A stretch of DNA of 64,000 bases from Stenogyne calaminthoides (Eukaryota > Streptophyta > Magnoliopsida > Lamiales > Lamiaceae), in contig JBBCBC010000026.1 of the NCBI GenBank assembly GCA_037126765.1, forward strand, positions 29,497,698 through 29,561,697, written 5' to 3'. The notes under the pieces were generated by a model. The model did not search any database and was not told where the DNA came from. It was given only the letters and a program-made list of their open reading frames with translations. Position 1 is the first letter of the stretch; each line of letters opens with the position of its first letter. Below, piece by piece: positions 24,563 through 42,000 of the stretch. Position numbers and translations under genes: made by a program.

Positions 24563-25691
24563 GGAAACTGCAAAGTTTGTCCTGGAGAGAGCATTTTGTT
24601 GATTTTGTAGAATAAATTGAAACATTCATGGATAAAACAATATTGTTTTTCGTGAGTTGTATTTCTGTAATGAGAGGCGCTCGATCAATGATAACATGAG
24701 AATGATGCGTTAAACAAGAGATAGAAGAAAATCTATCTAAATTATTACTGAACAAAAAATTGGTTCTCTTAATTTTGCAGGAGTTAGTTTTGTTTAATTT
24801 CTTGCAGCATGATAGACATTTGAAATGGGGCAAAATCCAAATTTCGTGCTTTTATCTTTTAAAGATATTATTGTGTTGGTTTATGATTTGTGATATGATA
24901 TCGTAAATTAATAAAACAAGATATTAATGAGGTCATGGGTTCAATTGGAGTTGGGAAAAATCAAAATATAATTTGTAGGTATACATGTTGCACTTTTCGA
25001 TCAATTGTCATTATTACATTATTACAGTATTGAAGAAATGGTACAATTGAACAAAAAAGAGAGAAGGATTTTTAGCCAAATCAAAATGCATTCTGAAGCC
25101 GGACGTGTATTTAGGTTCAGTAAAAGCCCAAATTTTTTAAAATATTATATTAAGCCATTTGATCTTTATTTTATTTTACCCGTGTCCCTAAATTTTCATA
25201 TTTTGTTTTGAGAATTTGTAAGCTAAAAATTTGAAAATTCATGGATTAATAAAAAAAACTCCAGTATTGAAGTATTGAACACTGTAAAACAAAATAAACA
25301 TAAAGACGTGGTAAAACAAAATAAATATACGAGGATACAAAACTTTAATAAAGCTTAAGGTTGAAAGATTGCGTCATGAAATGTGAAATTTCTCATAAAC
25401 TTAAAAATTTGGGGAAAATAAACACCACATAATACACTAGGCTGTTTAAGAGCAACTGCTTGGATTGACATAAACACCACAAGGGTCATAAATGATCCCT
25501 ACATATCATAATCTTTTCAACCAAAATAGATGTACAAAAGAGATTAAACCTGTTTAGCTACAATGAACAAAGCTCTGTGATGCATCCATCATTGGAGACG
25601 TCAAAGCCACTAACGTGGGTCGAAACACCTGACAACATTGATCAGAGAAACGCCTAACATTGTTCAATATTGGCATCCCATTCGATTTTGA
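24563..25691. other. Spacer between the aminotransferase and the kinase gene
   Basis: Contains the 3' regions of two convergent genes. The aminotransferase poly(A)-signal candidate is at 24611-24616. I see nothing else that supports a gene. Confidence 0.5.
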
Positions 25692-29669
<3,978 letters not shown>

Positions 29670-30494
29670 GTGAGTTTCTTCCCTCTTTCTTCTCTCTTTC
29701 TCTTTCTTCCTTTTTTTTTAATGCTCACAAAATGATTCCTTTTTTATTTTCTCTCTCTATGTATGTATTAATAAATTATTTATTTTTTAATATCATGTAA
29801 AATTATCTATCAAATTAATATCGGGTCTTGTATATATAAGGTGCATCGTGTATTTTATAGTGTGTTTTTTTAACATATGGAATAATTTATTACATTGAAA
29901 TATATAATTTATTTACACTGAAATGTGCAATTTATTTAATAAACACAAATTACGTATTTTAGTATAAATAAATTATATGTTTTAAAAAATATTATTTTCA
30001 AATTCATATACAACGAGCTCTAAAAATGATTCCCGTTTAAAAATTAATATTATTAATGCTTATTAATTTATATGATTATATTTATAAATTAAAATTATGA
30101 TATTAAATACTATTAATATCATTTTATAAAAATAATAATATTAATTTATAAATGTAATGATATTATGAATAAATTTCACGTGAAAATTTGTGATCTCTTT
30201 TATTCACCTCTTAAATATTTATAAATTATTTATTTTATCTAGAATAGTGTAAAATTACAGGAGAAGTGAATTAAATAAAAAAAAAGTACTAGTACAATAT
30301 TAGCAATTGTAGATAGTATTCAATTTACGTCTTTTATATAACGCGTACACGATTTGAATGCGTACATAAATGCCCTAGAAATTGAATTCAACTACTACTC
30401 AAAAATCATTCATCGAAACACTTAATATATGAGTTTTGCTCGAAAAAATATGCAATGAGATTAAAACATGATTTTTTTTTTCATATATTCTTTG

Positions 30495-30775
30495 CAAAGT
30501 ATAGTATGAACAAGTTTCACGATAAAACTGGTTAAAAACTGTGACGTATATTATTAAAAAGTGACTTCTTACTGTAAAGGGTGTAATTTTTTCTTATAAA
30601 GAAATTATTCTTTAAAAAATAAAAAAGTGTGATTTATATTATAAAGAAAGAGTGTCAGAAGTGATAATTAAAGAAAGTGTGATTTATATTACTAAAATTA
30701 ATTCGATTTATATCACTAAAGAATATGTCTTAAAAAAAAAAATCAAGATACGGTGAAACAAAGTTTTCACAATAT
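30495..30775. repeat. Second copy of the GTGTGATTTATATTACTAAAG dispersed repeat
   Basis: Starts near AACAAGTTTCACGATAAAAC and runs through GTGTGATTTATATTA units to GGTGAAACAAAGTTTTCAC, matching the repeat at 18505-19020 without the inserted MITE. Confidence 0.55.
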
Positions 30776-31597
30776 CTTAAGTTTATATATATATATTTTT
30801 ATTTTTATTTTTTGGTGTTTCATCGATATTTAATTTCAAAATGATTAAATTGATAATGAAACAAAAGGCGTAAGATAAACAATTCCAAATATTATTACAT
30901 TGATTTGACTTTATTTAATTGGTCTACACCTCAAAAAGCTAGAGAGTAGAGATGCTCTTAAAGAAAAGGATATGACGTTTGCTTTTATTATTTTTGACCT
31001 TTGTTAATTCGTAATATGTCTGGCCTTGATTGTGACTGTTAATATAAGGTCTTTATACTTCAATTTTATTTCAATAAAAAAAAATAAAAAAAAAAAATTA
31101 TAAGCTAGATATAAAAGTGAAGAAAAATGAGCCAAAAAGAGTTGAACCAAAGTGAAAAAAGAAACCATTATAACCAGGATATATTTTTGAAAAGTGGAAT
31201 GTTTTTCTCCTAAAAAAAAGTTAATCTAAAGACGCTCCATCAAAATAAAGTTAAAAACTTTTTAGTTAAAACTCCTGGTTTAAAAATTTTTAAAAAAATT
31301 TCCCTTAAAACTCCCGGTTTTAGATCAAGATTCAGAAACTATTATATCCTGATCTGAAATTATAATTTTAAAAATGACTTTAGTTCAGAAATTTGGAACG
31401 TTTTTTATAAGTTTCCCAAAAAAATGTTTTTCTCCCAAAAATAAAAGTTAATCTAAGTGTAATAATTTTATTTCACGAGCTCCATCAAAATAAACGGTTA
31501 AAGAATTATTTTATTTTCCTTAAAACTCCTGGTTTAAAAATTTTATAAAAAAATTATTTCCCTTAAAACTCCTGGTTTAAAAAATGTACGCAGCTTT

Positions 31598-31793
31598 TTT
31601 TTTTTTTTTATCGGACAAAGTTAGTTGTTAGATGTTAATAGTTAGTACACCAAGCACCCAAACACTCTACAAATTCACCAAGACACCTTATAACTCACAT
31701 ACTCCAATTCATTTTCAAATGGAATCGAATTTGGTCTCCCATTTCAATCGATTGAAAAAAAAAATGAGGATAAATTTATGTTTCACTTTAGTT
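31598..31793 (-). mobile_element. SINE, copy 2, with a different head
   Basis: The body (ATCGGACAAAGTTAGTTG ... AATCGAAT.TGGTCTCCCA) matches SINE copy 1, with the A-tail as a T-run at the left. A perfect 13-bp target duplication, ATGTACGCAGCTT, lies at 31585-31597 and 31794-31806. The right end (head) diverges from copy 1 after CTCCCA: it lacks the CCAGGATGGCTTAGCC start and instead has an A-rich stretch. Confidence 0.75.
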
Positions 31794-32304
31794 ATGTACG
31801 CAGCTTTACTTAATTTTGATTAATACATAATTATTTTTCATTGAGTGGTTTATGTACTCTCCTAAAGTATTAAGATAAAGCAATTTCCGCCAAATAAATA
31901 TTGCTAGTAACAAAAATAAATATACATATTATTTAGTGGATCATTAGAATAAAATTGAAAAATTCTATCAATTTTTATGAACCGGTGGAATATAATTTAC
32001 AATGTAAAAGTAATTTTCAAAACTTATCAAAATTTAAAAAGTTTACAACTTAATATTTTTTATGTGATATTGCTAATACTTGTGCAGTGCGATGCATCTA
32101 CAGAATAATTTAAATTTTATTGATTATTTATATTAGGGGAATTGGATTAATAAAAATTTAAATTAAATTTATTTTGTTGCTCTACTTAATTATGGATGGT
32201 ACTTATTCTCACAAACTCTTCTATGAAAAATAATTTGTAGAATGAATTTAATATTATCACACTTATAATTTAGAAATCGATACTACTTCTCTTAAAAATT
32301 AATG

Positions 32305-32458
32305 CTCCATCTGTCCTATTTGTGATTATCCAGTTACTGTAGACACGAAGATTAAGAAAATGTAGAAGATAATAGTATTAAATAGTGTAAAGTGTGTAAA
32401 GTAAGTTTAATGAAAAAAAATAATAATATTAAATGATGTAAAATGAATTTGATGGAGA
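32305..32458. mobile_element. Truncated inner-type MITE
   Basis: CTCCATCTGTCCTATTTGTG...GTTACTGTAGACACGAAGATTAAG matches the right arm of the MITE at 17912-18385 in inverse, followed by AATAATATTAAATG units. The other terminal arm is missing. Confidence 0.6.
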
Positions 32459-33744
32459 CCAGACACATTCACACATGGCCGCCAATTTTTTGGCTGTCTC
32501 CAAATTTTGCTTCCAATAATGTGCCATTTAAAAAAAAAGTTATTTATTTATTTGCATGATGATATTTAATAAAATAATTTTATAATTTTACCATGACATG
32601 ATAATGGATAAAGTTCCACACTGAGTGAATCCTTGTCTTGTCTCTCATTATTACTCGAATTATTATTAGCTTATGATTCATAAGTTAAAATATTTTATAA
32701 TAGCAATAGAATTAAACAAAAATTCTTTTGAATTTGAGTTCACCGTGAATTCGAAATTTTTTTAAAGAGTGAGCTCAATTTTTTTTAATATCACTGTTAT
32801 TATGCACAAATTTTTTTATTGTTTAAAAGATATTTTATATTTTAAACAATTAAATTTATTATATATAATAGTGATATTTTTTATACATAATATTAATAGA
32901 GTTCATATATAAATTTGATTGTAGGCGTGTAACTCATAAAATTATTTTCAAACTGAAAAACAAAAAACAAGATTTACCCAATAAACATAACTGTATGTTC
33001 CCAAACATGAAAGTCTAATCATGTTAGTATTTTTATGAAAAGCCAATGTTTACCTGATTCAAAATTCTTTCCTAAAATAGTAGTTTGTCACTTCTTAATC
33101 ATCATGCAAATCATGTCATTGTATCAAATTTTCTTTTATTTATTTTTTATGAAGTAATTGACTGTTCTATTTACTTATTCTTAACATTTCACATATACAG
33201 TGGGGGAACTACATGGGGTTCAAAAGTAGCATTAAGCCCCTGCACAAAATTTATATATTTATATGGTGCATTTGATATTGTAAAACTAATGTTGCAAAAA
33301 TTAATAGCATTTGATCTATGTTTTAAATTTTGGGCTCATCTTGTGTCACAAATTTTCTCATAATGTAATAATTGAGAATTTTAAGGTGTATTCTTCATAT
33401 ATAAATAATTTAATCTTTTTAAATTATAAAAAATATTTTAATTTATTTGATTACCAGTGTTCTGGTCGTTTTATTTAATTGCTTTGAATTTATTTCACAT
33501 ATCATACTAGAAGAAGGCCCAAATGTGCCCCTAGAGATTGTAACTAAAGAAATTTACGGAAAGTGTTTCAAAAGCAAAAGCCCATTGGCTCACAGCAAAA
33601 AGCCCAATTAACTATGTCCTCGTAAAGTGTAAGCCCAATATATGACTTTTAAAATCATTTCGGTATATTAGCATTCGAGTTGATTATGAATTGTAGATAT
33701 GATCATATGATGCACAAACTAAAATAAGACCTACTTGAAGGCTA

Positions 33745-33945
33745 GGTCTTGTATGCACGAGTGCACCATACACTCATAGTGCATTTTAGAAACGTGTAAC
33801 TTATTTACACAAAAAAATGCAACTGTTAATATGAGAACATAGTTGCATGCTTCTATTTGAAATAGTTGCATGTTTCTGTGTTGTATAGTTGCACGCTTCT
33901 AAAATGCACTATGAGTGCACGGTGCACCCGGATGCACATGAGACC
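33745..33945. mobile_element. GTGCACC-type foldback MITE, best copy
   Basis: About 200 bp. The left arm GGTCTTGTATGCA...CACTCATAGTGCATTTTAGAA and the right arm GTGCACTATGAGTGCAC...GAGACC are inverted copies of about 60 bp. Partial relatives in this window lie near 15215, 29840, 38690, 48185, 59700 and 63150. The target duplication is unclear. Confidence 0.65.
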
Positions 33946-34324
33946 CACTCAATTGATTTAAATTCGTATTTCAGAATTTGAGATCAACCAATATGATACT
34001 ATTATCAGTATGTCACAATCTATTAAGAGCAAAATTTCAGTGAAACAAACTACGTTACATCCGTCCCATATCAAAATATGATTCTAAATTACTACATTAG
34101 CATGTCACATTCACAAATAAAAAATGATTTTTATTTGATTCCTTGAATGCAACAAAACAGTTTAATATCACCTTCACCTTGGAAGTATTTAACTTATAAT
34201 CAGCCCTCTAAATATGCATTACGGACATGGCAAGCAGGCGATTATATAGTTCACAGTCCCAGAAAAAAAAAACACTGAAGAAGAATAACTTTAGGTACAA
34301 CAAAAGATTAAGTTAAATAGGATC

Positions 34325-37300
34325 CTATGTTGATCTAGTTTCTCGCATTTTGTTGACGTGGTCTGCAGCCATTGATAAGGAAAGTATCGTAATAGGGAAT
34401 GAACGACCCATCTGCACGTTTCGGAAGGTATCCATTAGGTTGAAATGAGCAGCAGTTTCGAATGTGTAAAAAAATATAAAAGTATTCAGGCATAAGCTAT
34501 GATAAGCATTGGCAAGTAACAACAGTCTTGTTTAGATTTTGTAGATCTAAAGCACTTTAATACAGCTTAACTCATGTGTAGCAAGAAGAACACCAAATGG
34601 GCTTACCGTGCTGGAAATGTGAAAGGAGTCGATATACCCAGCGAATTTGGAACCTGAAGATGATGAAATTTGATTTAGAGCTAAGGAGAATTAATAATAA
34701 GCATTTTTTTTTTTAAATTGCCTGATGTATGTTCTCATAAGTTTACAGTCAGTTACTCAATATAGTCGCATGATATAAGAGTGTAGAATTCACATAAAAT
34801 TACTTATTTGCACAGTGAAGCAAGCTACAAATTGATGTGGAAATGAACTTTTAATCGTAATAAGCTAGAACCTTGAAGCCATTTGTTTTGAGAAAAAGGT
34901 GCAAGTGTAGAATTGAATCGAAGAACCTCTTGCCCTAAAGTTTAATCCCTTATCATCCGAGCACGCAGTAAAATATTTTTGGTTTCATAACTTGTCTATT
35001 GTCCAACTTTGGTCCCAAAAAAAGTTCAAACTTTTTATATTTAGTCCCAATTTAAAAAATTTGTCCAATTTTGGGCCCAAAATCGGCGGAAAATTGAAAG
35101 TGGTGTGGTTTTATGTTACATGGACAGTGTACAAGTTAAGGGGCCAATATTGGACGTTCGCATCATGACATAAGAACCTTAAGCCCACTATTTACTCCAA
35201 AACATACAGTAATTATTTAATTATATTTAAAATAGGCAAGAAAAGAAATATCAAATGCGCAGATGACATCCACTTACTCTTTTTCAAACCAGCAGGTTTT
35301 GCAAGCAAAAGAGCATTTACAAAAGTACCGACATTCTCTCTCAAATTGTCCTCTGGAAAACTAAGCTGCAAAATGATAGTTACGAATAATAATAGTTAGA
35401 TTTCCAACATGTAATTGGTGTATCAGAAAAAAGTGTCGTAGAGACGATCATACCTTCCCCAGTCCCACATGTACAATTGCAGTTTTATCTTTCTTGAAAT
35501 TAATACTTTCTACCTTTGCCTCTTTGACAGCTTTAGATATTTCATTGGTCAATGTACCATTCTGCATTTAAGATGTAAGATGCTTGTGAGATATATTTGC
35601 CACCGAAAACTGTAAAATGAATATATGCTAATCAAACTTACCCTGGCATGCGGCATTAATTGTTTCAATTTTTGTGCTATCTGAATAAAAATAATAAGAA
35701 GTTAAAAGAGTAGGATAGAGATAAGCTAAAATTGTATTTTGATAATTTGATATATAAACCTTTTTCACGAGATCCATCATGGATGGAGTAGCAATGCACT
35801 TGTCAAAATCTACTTTGACTTCACCTGCATGTTATTAAGATCAATCTATTTAGCTAACTTATAATGCAATATGGCAAATTATAGAAATCTCTCCTTGTAG
35901 AATTGTTGGCTCAGCAAATGACTTATGTTTCGTGTGAGCTTTAAGGAAAATGATATTTAGCCCTGCAAAAATTAACCCTATTTTGGTTTCAGTTCTGTCG
36001 GCTTTCACATGTTGGAAATAGTCCAGTAACTTTCGATTTTTTGATATTTTGGTCCTGTAACCAGCTGTAGGAGGTGAAATATCCAGTTGACCAATCAGAC
36101 TCTGCCACGTCTGCATCAACCGGATATTTCTCCTTCTACAGCCAGTTACCGGACTAAAATGTTAAAACTTGAAAGTTACATGACTATTTTCAATTTGTGA
36201 AAGTCGACGGGACTTGAACCAAGATAAGGATACCTTACGAGACTAATAAAACTATATTCCCCGAGTTTTTACACATCTAAACATGATATCATCAATATCA
36301 TAAATTTAATTAATGCAGACTGTTGTATGTTTATTGTATTCATTCCAATATAAAACCAAAAATGAAGCTATTTATCAGTAAAGCGAACAAGGACAGTGGT
36401 TCATCACCGCTCCGGATGCTTGCCACCAGGTCGGAGCCACCAACAATATCAGCTCCAGCTTCTCGGGCTTCATCTGCAGCTGCTCCTTCCGCGAAGACAC
36501 ACACCCGATATGTCTGACAAAAAATTCAAATAAAAGTGCATGAAAATTGTAGGAGAAAGAACATGGTTAATGAACTTGTAATTATATTTAACCAACTATT
36601 GTACCTTGCCAAAACCATGTGGTAGGCGCATGGAAGCATTCAGTTTCTGCATTTCAGAAAGAGAATAGAGAGTTCAATGATAAATTCTTATCAAGTATCA
36701 TTGCAATAACAGATGACAATGTGTTCATTTCAAGATTTAGTTATAATGTTTCAAATCTAAAACTTTCTTGACATTTAACTTTGATAGAATAAGATAAAAA
36801 CAGATAGGTAACTGTCAGTAATTGTAACAAAAGTAAAATAGCTACAGAAAAAGAGAAAACCACATACCAGATCTGTTCGACGCAATTCCGGAGTCATCTT
36901 TATGTGCGCTTCTAAAGTTTCATCAAAAGTTTTCCTGACATTAGCCTGTATGATTGCTAATATGATACCAAACGAAATCAGAATTAGCATCAAGACAAGG
37001 AAAAAAAGTATTGTACCAGAACATTTTAAGCATCGTATATAAAATGTTATAAGTGAACAAGCATTTTGATGAACACAAGGCTTTATAATGTTCAACAGTT
37101 ACAATAAACAAAAAAATATAGAACAAGAAATTTATTTCACATTATCGACGCTCGCTTAAAAAATGAAACCAAATATGTGGCTGATACAATGTCGAATGAT
37201 ATGATGTTTCCCTAAACCATGGAGGAAACAAGTAGTTCCCTAAACTATGGAGGATCCAACAGAGTATACATTAACCTCTATAATCTATCACCGTGTTCTT

Positions 37301-38377
37301 AAATGAATGTACGACCAAATAATTATTACAAGCAGATATGCAGGATCTCTGTAACTCCAATCCTTCTCTGATGAACTAAAAAGTCTAAAATATTCAAAGC
37401 AGATGTGCAGGATCTTTGTAACTCCAATCCTTTCTCTGAACTAAAGAGTCTAAATGCTGAAAAAACTAAGCCTGCATATCCACATACCTTGTTCAATATT
37501 GAAAGACAAAAATGCAATATCAATTCCTCAACAAATCAACAATGCAGTATATATTAAACCACAAGCAGATATGCAGAATATTTGCAAGTTTCCCTTCCTC
37601 TGAAACAAATAGTCTAAATGCTAAAAACGAAGCCTTCATTCTATCAACCTTTGTTCTATATTGAAAGACAACAATCCAATATCAATTCCTCAACAAATAA
37701 AGAGAAGAAATGGAGGCAACAGAACAATCGAATAAACCGACCTTCACAAGCCGAATGGCCTCCTTGAGATCATAAACCACCTTCTCTTTCTTCTTACTGT
37801 TTTCATCACTACCTTCTTCCACCTTAATCGGCTTTGGGAATGGCAAAGTCTCTTCCTCCTCCTCCACTCTCCCATATCTCAACCTCCCCATCCTCATATC
37901 CCTCTGCATTCTCCTCCTCTCCCTCTCCAACTCCTCATCCATACTCCCCTTCTCCAAATCCTCCGCCGCATTCGCTCGGTCCTCCGGCAACGGCGCAACA
38001 CGGCTCGTGTAAGAAACTGGCGTGACCGCGGACGCGTCCTTAATGTAACGCATTTCATCCCGCGTCCACGACCTGGCTTCAGGATTCGCGTGATTTGAGG
38101 CATCCTGCGACGAGGTTTCTCTAGCAGGTGGATAATCGCGATCGGTTTCTTCGGGTGGTGGAGGTTTAGGTTTAGCCGCATAGGATACGGGTTGAATTGG
38201 AATTGCAATTGGTCTCCGGGAATTTTGATTCGGTTCGGCGCTAGATTCGGGAGTTGGAGACGGTTGCGGCTCGGTGGAGAAGTGGCGGCGGATGAGAGAA
38301 ACGAGGTGGCGCGATGGTGGCGGATTGGAGAAGCAGCGGTGGCCGTTCTGAGAAAGCAAGAACTTGAGGGCCGCCAT
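34325..38377 (-). CDS. Mitochondrial large-subunit ribosomal protein L1 (uL1m)
   Basis: Ten exons: 38377-37742, 36945-36868, 36646-36605, 36513-36408, 35824-35760, 35680-35642, 35561-35454, 35365-35278, 34653-34607, 34411-34325; 1296 nt, 431 aa, all GT-AG and in frame with no lesion. Exon 1 (212 codons) encodes a probable mitochondrial presequence ([22 protein letters not shown]) and a long Pro- and Glu/Arg-rich plant extension ending [14 protein letters not shown], where the L1 domain starts. Then come [13 protein letters not shown], the RLPHGFGK strand, [38 protein letters not shown] and a C-terminal [14 protein letters not shown]1 binds 23S-type rRNA and forms the mobile L1 stalk. Exon 10 ends ETRST, slightly beyond the usual core. 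Confidence 0.93.
35955..36251. repeat. Foldback MITE in an intron of the L1 gene
   Basis: Arms of over 100 bp: left about 35955-36083 (TTTTGGTTTCAGTTCTGTCGG ... GGAGGTGAAATATCC, in pieces) and right about 36121-36251, its inverse (GGATATTTCTCCTTCTACAG ... GACTTGAACCAAGATAAGG, in pieces). The spacer is about 37 bp. It lies between exons 4 and 5. Confidence 0.75.
37325..37705. repeat. Tandem repeats in intron 1 of the L1 gene
   Basis: Three related units starting AGCAGAT(A/G)TGCAG (about 37331, 37399 and 37565). The last two also share GTCTAAATGCT, ATTGAAAGACAA and ATATCAATTCCTCAACAAAT. Confidence 0.75.
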
Positions 38378-39082
38378 TTTTGGGTGCGGAGGTTTTTACT
38401 GGAAGCCCAGTCACTGAGAAAGAGGGATGGGGTTTTAGGTGAAGGGTTTTTTGTACTTCCGATTTACATATATAATTATATTTATATTTTCTTTAAATAT
38501 CTCTTCCTCTCTCGACGTTTTCTATGCAATTTTGCAATTTTTTGCGGAATATTGTTCTTATGGAATTTTGTTTTATTTATTGATGAATTTCTTACCGATA
38601 TTCTTAATATTAAAATATAATATAAGATCATTATACGCTTATTATATTTAAATTGGTTAATTTATAATTTCTTATTAAAAACCGTGAGTCTCATCTCATG
38701 CAACTTGTTTACACTGAATAATTTTCACATATTAATAATCGCACAATTTAATATATATAAATTGAATAGTTATAAAATACACTATAAAATGCATGTGCAC
38801 CTAATAATGCATACAAGACATAGCTTGTTAAAAATTGATTTGTTATCTACATAGAAATGAAATTTTTCACGAGAGATACGGCATTACATTGGTTCAGTAT
38901 CACGTCTATATAGGGCAGAAAACTAAATTATCTAATATAGGTTCAAGATTCTTTGATAAAAAAACTTTGAACTCAATACAATAAAATATCAACAATTTCT
39001 GTATTTTTACGAGCTCGATAGCTTGATTTTGGGAAACTTGATTAATTAGGGAAAACTTCTCAGCTGGAGTAAAAAATACAGA
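38378..39082. other. Spacer between the L1 and NSUN genes
   Basis: It must contain the L1 promoter and 5' leader near 38378 and the 3' region of the NSUN gene near 39083. A partial GTGCACC-family copy lies at about 38690-38825. No other gene is seen. Confidence 0.5.
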
Positions 39083-42000
39083 TCAAGCAGCCAACTTTGT
39101 GAATTTGGCAACAAAAAGACCACTGGTTGATGATGTCTGGGGATCAAATCGTAGTGTGTTTGTTATTCTTGCTTCCCTACAAGGCCACTTCTTTGCACCT
39201 TCTATCTCCACCAACTCTGCAAAATAAAAACGACGCCATTCATGCAAACAGTGATCGATTGATCAGCTAACGCACTTCCAAACAAGCCAAAATGGGGAGA
39301 TTAGGACGATGATGGATAAAAGCACACCTGCGGATGCATACTGCGAAAGGAACTGCCTTACAACATCTTCATTCTGAGCAACAGTCAAACTATATGAACA
39401 TAAATACAATGGTTAAGAGAATTTCAAGAAAAAAAGGACAAGGCAACTTAAATTTCAGGCAATTCTACAAGTAAGCCTACCTGCAGGTGCTGTAGACAAG
39501 AAATCCTCCAACTCTGAGTAATCTGAACCCGTTGCTCAGCAATTTTAACTGCAGGAAAACAAAAATTGAGCAAAGAGGCAAAAAGCTTTCTAGCAATTTA
39601 ACGTACGACGACATAGAAGTCAGCCACATATTGTAGAAAGATTTGTAATGATCAAAATATACGTGAAGCTCAAGAAAGTGGATTTCCCGAGCTTCATATG
39701 CTTGATTGTTTTCATACCCATTAACTCACATCAAATGTAATGAAGGGCATCTTCCTTTCAAAAAATTAAAATGAAGGGCATCTTAGTTTTTTATTTGTTA
39801 TAAGAGTATCCTTGTTGCTTTTTCTTTTTTCCTTTTTTGTACATAGGTGTCTATTCCATGTTTTTGTAACTACAGGGGTCAAGTACCCACATTTTTGGGG
39901 AAAAAATTAACACTTGTTAATGAATGGAGTATAGGAAGCTGGTGTCTGACAGAAGGAGAGGAATAGTGAATAGAATAGGAAAAGTCACAAGTTAATTAGG
40001 CTTTTTATTGGATTGTTTCAATCGGAATACAGTGGTAAACATAAAATAGTGTTAAATGTTTATAACAACAAAACATCAAAATAATGTCAGTCTAGCGAGG
40101 CAAACTACTACAGAAAAGTGACAGAAATTACAATTAATCTTCAAGATCATAGGCAAACAAGTACGAAATATTGATATCACTGTTTCTGTCACTAAAACTG
40201 TATCAAATACTAAGAACAAGCACCAAAGGTGACCTGAAGTAAAGTTATGACCTATGATAAAATAATATGGCAAGTAAAAGCGGATGTATACCTGAAGAAC
40301 AGTCAAGTCATCAGTCCTGTCAGCATCCAGCACACGGCGTGAAAGTGTTTTCCAGCCCCATTGTTCAAACTTCTGGATGTGTTTAATTGAACCATCATGT
40401 GTGCATTCTGCATCCACAAGGACCTGAAGTGAATTCCAAGAACATGGTATCCTTTTAGCAGAAAGAGGCAGAATTAAACCAGGAAAAACGGCGATAACCA
40501 CAAGATAATTGATACATTGTGTGATTTACCTTGTCATAGCCAAATTGTGAAAGATCAAGGTCGTTTATGTTTCGAAACAAATCACGTTTACTCGAACCAA
40601 CCACCCCAGAATGTTGACCATAGAATATAAGTTCGGGTTCTTGAATTTGTGAGCAAATGTTGGAAGCAATATCTTTCCTAGCTTTAGCCATCCTCTTTCG
40701 TTCTTTCCATGGTCTCCTAGGTGACCACTCATTGTATATCACAGGATTTTCTTCTTCTTCGGTATTGCCTGTTGAGCAACGATATTGCATCATGTTAGGG
40801 CAATATGATACATAGAGAAAGAACTAAACTTTTCAAGATTAAATACAAATGGATGTGTAAATTTCCATTTTTGTTACATGATTTATAGTTTGGTTCAACC
40901 CTTGATGGAGTAAGGGAGAATGTTGTTCCATCCGCAACAAAAAAAGACATAACGGTCTCCAAGATTATATTTCTGCACCAATGTTCTAGATGCTGCTAAC
41001 CGATGTCTAGCAACATCGACGCCAGTCACAGAACCTGAACTACCAAGAAGGTCTAATATCATACAGAGTTTAGCACCTGCATAACACAGATAAATGGAAA
41101 AGGGCTAAATATTTAATTGTATGATGAAAATAATATCAAGAACTTATTTATATAGATAAATAGATACAAATGCATATGCACGATACACATTGCAATATGA
41201 AAGAAGCACAAACCAGGAGCAGCACATAGGTCAAGGACATGATCACCAGAAGTAATATCCAAAGCTAAAACAGCAGCTCCTGAAGCTGCATCTATGCCAT
41301 ATATCTACAAGATGACACAAAAGTTAAGTAACAAAGATGCAAACTCCTTTTTTGTGTTCATTTATAAAAAGAACACATATCATGGATAATATTTGAAAAT
41401 ATTGGAGGCAAGAAGAAGAAGGTGAAGCAAAATAAATAAATGCCACAGAAAACAAAAAACTAACATTAACTAGAACTATAACTATAAAACATCGATTCTA
41501 TATCTTCGGATCACCAATTCATAGCAAGGATAACACCAGGTAAAGTAGTTTCTCTAATCTAATCTCAAATTTTCACCGTTCCATCTTGGTACGCCTTTGT
41601 ACTCGCGATTCGAACATCGGGTGGAAGATAATAGAAGTTGGGCATCCAAGAGACCTCTTCAAGTTTATACTTAATCTCAGCTTCAATTTCTGAAAGCTCG
41701 GTGTTACATCCTGGTTTTAACCTTCCAACAAAAAGGACACAATCACAATCTTTCAAACAATTAACCTAAAAATATTCCAAAACATCAAACTATCCAAGTA
41801 TAGTTTAGCTCACTTCAAGCTTTAAAACAACTAACAGGGCCAATCAATTCCCAGCATCTGTAATTTCAAGTATTAACTTACACATTAACTCATCATATTC
41901 TCATAAACTGATTTAAGCAAGTATGTAGACATTATCCCACAGAAATTCAAATAAGGATAACAAACGCACACACAAACGCGCAGAGATAATCATCACAGTT

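Larger units (their letters stand above)
29670..34324. other. AT-rich intergenic region with transposon remnants
   Basis: No gene is supported over about 4.6 kb. It holds a partial GTGCACC-family copy (about 29840-29990), a GTGTGATTTATATTA repeat (about 30495-30775), SINE copy 2, a truncated inner-MITE copy (about 32305-32458) and a full GTGCACC foldback (33745-33945). Stretches of TTAAAACTCC(T/C)GGTTTAAAAA recur at 31260-31580. Confidence 0.5.
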
